A model generated the notes under the pieces. That model was not told the origin of the DNA, searched no databases, and saw nothing but the letters and a program-made list of their open reading frames with translations. Positions 62,334-64,000 of a DNA stretch of 64,000 bases are shown one piece after another. The DNA is taken from contig NZ_LT629939.1 in NCBI RefSeq assembly GCF_900104615.1, positions 313,237 to 377,236 of the forward strand. Reading direction: 5' to 3'. Each line of letters starts with the position of its first letter. Positions within the stretch are counted from its first letter, which is position 1. The translations under genes were made by a program, and so were the position numbers. Source of the DNA: Merdimmobilis hominis (GTDB lineage Bacteria > Bacillota > Clostridia > Oscillospirales > Ruminococcaceae).

Positions 62334-62448
62334 AATTGGGTCCCTCTCTTTCCGCCGCAGTGCGGCTGACAATGGCATTTATCTTGGGGGGAAAACTCCG
62401 GCAAAACGGAGGGGTTTCCACCAAAATCCACACAAAAATCTGTTTTTA

Positions 62449-62477
62449 ATTGTAGCATTCCCCCTAGGGGCTGTCAA
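62449..62477 (-). promoter_or_regulatory. Promoter and palindromic operator of the amidohydrolase gene
   Basis: On the minus strand, TTGACA (62472-62477), 17 bases, TACAAT (62449-62454). The spacer contains the perfect palindrome CCCCTAGGGG (62461-62470), an apt repressor site. Confidence 0.75.
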
Positions 62478-62540
62478 CGGCAGAAGGGGGGATGATGGCA
62501 ATTTTGCCCCGATTTAGAGACAGGTTACGGACATTTCCCT

Positions 62541-62577
62541 TTGCATTTTCCCCTGTTATCCCGTATAATGGGGAAAA
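62541..62577 (+). promoter_or_regulatory. Promoter and inverted repeat of the regulator gene
   Basis: TTGCAT (62541-62546), 17 bases, TATAAT (62564-62569). Perfect arms TTTTCCCC (62546-62553) and GGGGAAAA (62570-62577) flank the -10 box, suggesting autoregulation. Confidence 0.7.
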
Positions 62578-62604
62578 GAGATTTGAGGGAAAGGAGGGGC
62601 ACAG

Positions 62605-63927
62605 ATGTTGCCGCAAATTGGATGGATCGGGCCTGTCCAGCTGGCCCCGCTTTTGGAGGAGGCTCGGCCCGGCCTTGCAAGCCGCTGCCAGCTTCTCTTC
62701 CTCCCCTGTACCGACCCCGCCAAGGCCGCCGCCCTCTACCGGGAAAACCAGGCGGGATGCCAAGGCTTTGTGTTTTCCAACCCGCTGCTTTACCACGCCG
62801 TGCTCCACCGCATCCCCAAGCTGGAGCGGTACTGCGGCTGCCTCTCCATCGACGAGTGCGACTTGTACCGCACCCTGTTCCAGGTGGCGGTGGAGTACCC
62901 CACACTGGACTTTGCCCAGGTCCTCATCGGCCTAACCCAGCTCAACCTAAAGATGAATGGCATCTTCCCCGAAGGGCACAGCCCGGTGATCGAGCTCTCC
63001 AAGCCGGAGAAGGGCGGCCTTTTTCCGTCCCAGGAAGAGATTCTCGCCCGCTACCGCCAGCTCTGCCGCCGGGATGATCTGAAACTGATTATCACCCAGC
63101 TGTTCGCCTTGGAGGAGCCCCTCGCGCGGGCGGGTATCCCCTGCCGTGTCGTCCACCCCTCCCAAGAGAGCATTCAGCGGGCGGCCTTGGACGTCCTTTC
63201 CCATCTGAAAGCGGTGGAGATGGACGGGGCTCTGACCGTCTCCGGGGTGGTATCGGCTCTGGATGAGCTGGACGACCTGCGCAAAACCCAGCTCTCCAAA
63301 GCCCTGCGGGATTTCAACAAACTATCCTCCATGGTGCTGGTCATCCGCCGGAACCAATCGGTATTTGAGCTTACCACCTCTAACGCCCGCCTCTCGGAGC
63401 TGACCGCGGGCCGCAGGGAGTGCCGCCTAACCGCCTACCTGAAAAAGGTTCTTGAGTTTGAAGTCTGCGTGGGCTGGGGGGTGGGCCGTGAACTGGCCTC
63501 CGCCCGGAAAAATGCCTCCCAGGCCCTGCTGGAGTCCCGGGGCGACCGGCAGCACCGGGCCTTTATCCTGGATGAAAAGGGGATTCTCTCCCCTCCGTTG
63601 GAAAGCGAAACCCTGTCAGTGGAACTGGGGGGCATCAGCGCCAAGGCCCGCGCCCTGGCCAAACGGTGTTCCATCTCCTCCGGCAACATGCAAAAAATCC
63701 TCTCCATCGCCAAACGCTCCCCCCACATCTCCAGTGAAGAACTGGCCTATTACCTAGGGGTGGAGCAACGCAGTGCCAGCCGCATCCTGAACCATTTGGT
63801 GGACGCCGGGGCAGCGGAGCTGGCCTACAAGGAACAAATCAACCTGCGGGGGCGGCCGGCGAAGATCTACCTTCTTAACCTGGACCAGCTGGAACAGGCG
63901 GAACCATCCCCCTCTCCCCGGACTTGA
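62605..63927 (+). CDS. Probable transcriptional regulator with C-terminal winged helix
   Basis: A 440-residue multi-domain protein not assigned to a named family. Residues 1 to about 170 look like an effector-binding Rossmann-type domain. The middle (about 215-325) contains a segment FEVCVGWGVGRELASARKNASQALLE that recalls degenerate nucleotide cyclase/GGDEF-like domains in which G-x-G-x3-A-x2-N-A is typical. The C-terminus (about 365-425) is a winged helix (SPHISSEELAYYLGVEQRSASRILNHLV) with a basic wing (NLRGRPAKIYLL). Start is ATG at 62605 with AAGGAGGGG upstream. Its divergence from the amidohydrolase and the palindromes between them suggest it controls that gene. Confidence 0.7.
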   Translation: MLPQIGWIGPVQLAPLLEEARPGLASRCQLLFLPCTDPAKAAALYRENQAGCQGFVFSNPLLYHAVLHRIPKLERYCGCLSIDECDLYRTLFQVAVEYPTLDFAQVLIGLTQLNLKMNGIFPEGHSPVIELSKPEKGGLFPSQEEILARYRQLCRRDDLKLIITQLFALEEPLARAGIPCRVVHPSQESIQRAALDVLSHLKAVEMDGALTVSGVVSALDELDDLRKTQLSKALRDFNKLSSMVLVIRRNQSVFELTTSNARLSELTAGRRECRLTAYLKKVLEFEVCVGWGVGRELASARKNASQALLESRGDRQHRAFILDEKGILSPPLESETLSVELGGISAKARALAKRCSISSGNMQKILSIAKRSPHISSEELAYYLGVEQRSASRILNHLVDAGAAELAYKEQINLRGRPAKIYLLNLDQLEQAEPSPSPRT

Positions 63928-63939
63928 TGGCAAAATGCA

Positions 63940-63972
63940 AAAAGCACCGGCAAACCTGCCGGTGCTTTTCTT
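63940..63972. terminator. Terminator after the regulator gene
   Basis: A perfect 13-bp stem (AAAAGCACCGGCA, 63940-63952, with its complement at 63957-63969), AACC loop and T-rich tail. Probably shared with a convergent gene entering from the right edge. Confidence 0.9.
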
Positions 63973-63977
63973 TGTCT

Positions 63978-64000
63978 CTAAGCCAATTCCGGGTAAAGCT
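63978..64000 (-). CDS. Possible C-terminal tail of a gene entering from the right edge
   Basis: The minus strand reads LYPELA then TAG (63978-63980), immediately before a bidirectional terminator. Six codons are too few to be sure; the support is the position of the terminator only. Confidence 0.25.

Noticed and set aside
1..64000. Prophage, insertion sequence, CRISPR array or tRNA gene
   Set aside because: No transposase, integrase, Cas gene, regularly spaced direct repeat or tRNA-like cloverleaf was seen on reading the intergenic regions.

Overview
The window looks like a chromosomal segment of an endospore-forming, anaerobic Firmicute of class Clostridia. The GC-rich coding sequence, strong GGAGG ribosome binding sites, [FeFe] hydrogenase, Spo0A/SpoIVB, a GerA germinant receptor, AddAB and CarD fit a gut-type Oscillospirales (Ruminococcaceae/Oscillospiraceae-like) organism. 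That placement is inferred from gene content, not from a database search. Almost everything is core genome. I see no phage, insertion sequence, CRISPR array, rRNA or tRNA gene.

Layout. 0-1.8 kb: the 3' end of an [FeFe]-hydrogenase gene, then rpsU. 2-21 kb: one long minus-strand housekeeping run (TrmH-type methylase, dprA, topA, trmFO, plsX, rnc, a radical SAM gene, smc, ftsY, rdgB, yhbY, a nadD-yqeK fusion, an LCP gene, rsfS, leuS). 21-22.3 kb: infC-rpmI-rplT behind a terminator-containing leader; infC starts at ATT. 22.4-29.3 kb: addB-addA. 29.3-31.9 kb: a hairpin-rich repeat, spo0A and spoIVB. 32-36 kb: a small SLOG-fold gene and a transporter/gamma-glutamyltransferase pair. 36-41 kb: gerAA-AB-AC divergent from a DUF421/DUF4363 pair, with SigG-like promoters facing both ways. 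41-45.5 kb: nrdR, two small unknown genes and secDF. 45.8-50.5 kb: an aminotransferase, a hydroxyacid dehydrogenase, asnS and carD. 50.7-60.8 kb: a cobalamin operon under a B12 riboswitch. 60.9-64 kb: an M20 amidohydrolase and a divergent regulator with winged-helix C-terminus.

How the genes work together. The B12 operon (cbiA, cobT, cobU, cobS, a short CobU-like gene, cobC, cbiB, cobD, cobQ, cobO, cbiC) covers a,c-diamide amidation, adenosylation, aminopropanol attachment and nucleotide loop assembly. Most corrin-ring methylation genes are not here and must lie elsewhere if synthesis is de novo. Sporulation is represented by the master regulator, the SpoIVB signalling protease, a germinant receptor and a DUF421 protein related to spore-membrane proteins.

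The less ordinary signals are: a family of hairpin repeats whose copies differ by compensatory base changes; the paired SigG-like promoters; a divergent intergenic region with Spo0A-box-like sites and a possible short RNA; an unexplained structured spacer inside the B12 operon; a second short CobU; and an apparently self-contained amidohydrolase/regulator pair with palindromic promoter elements.
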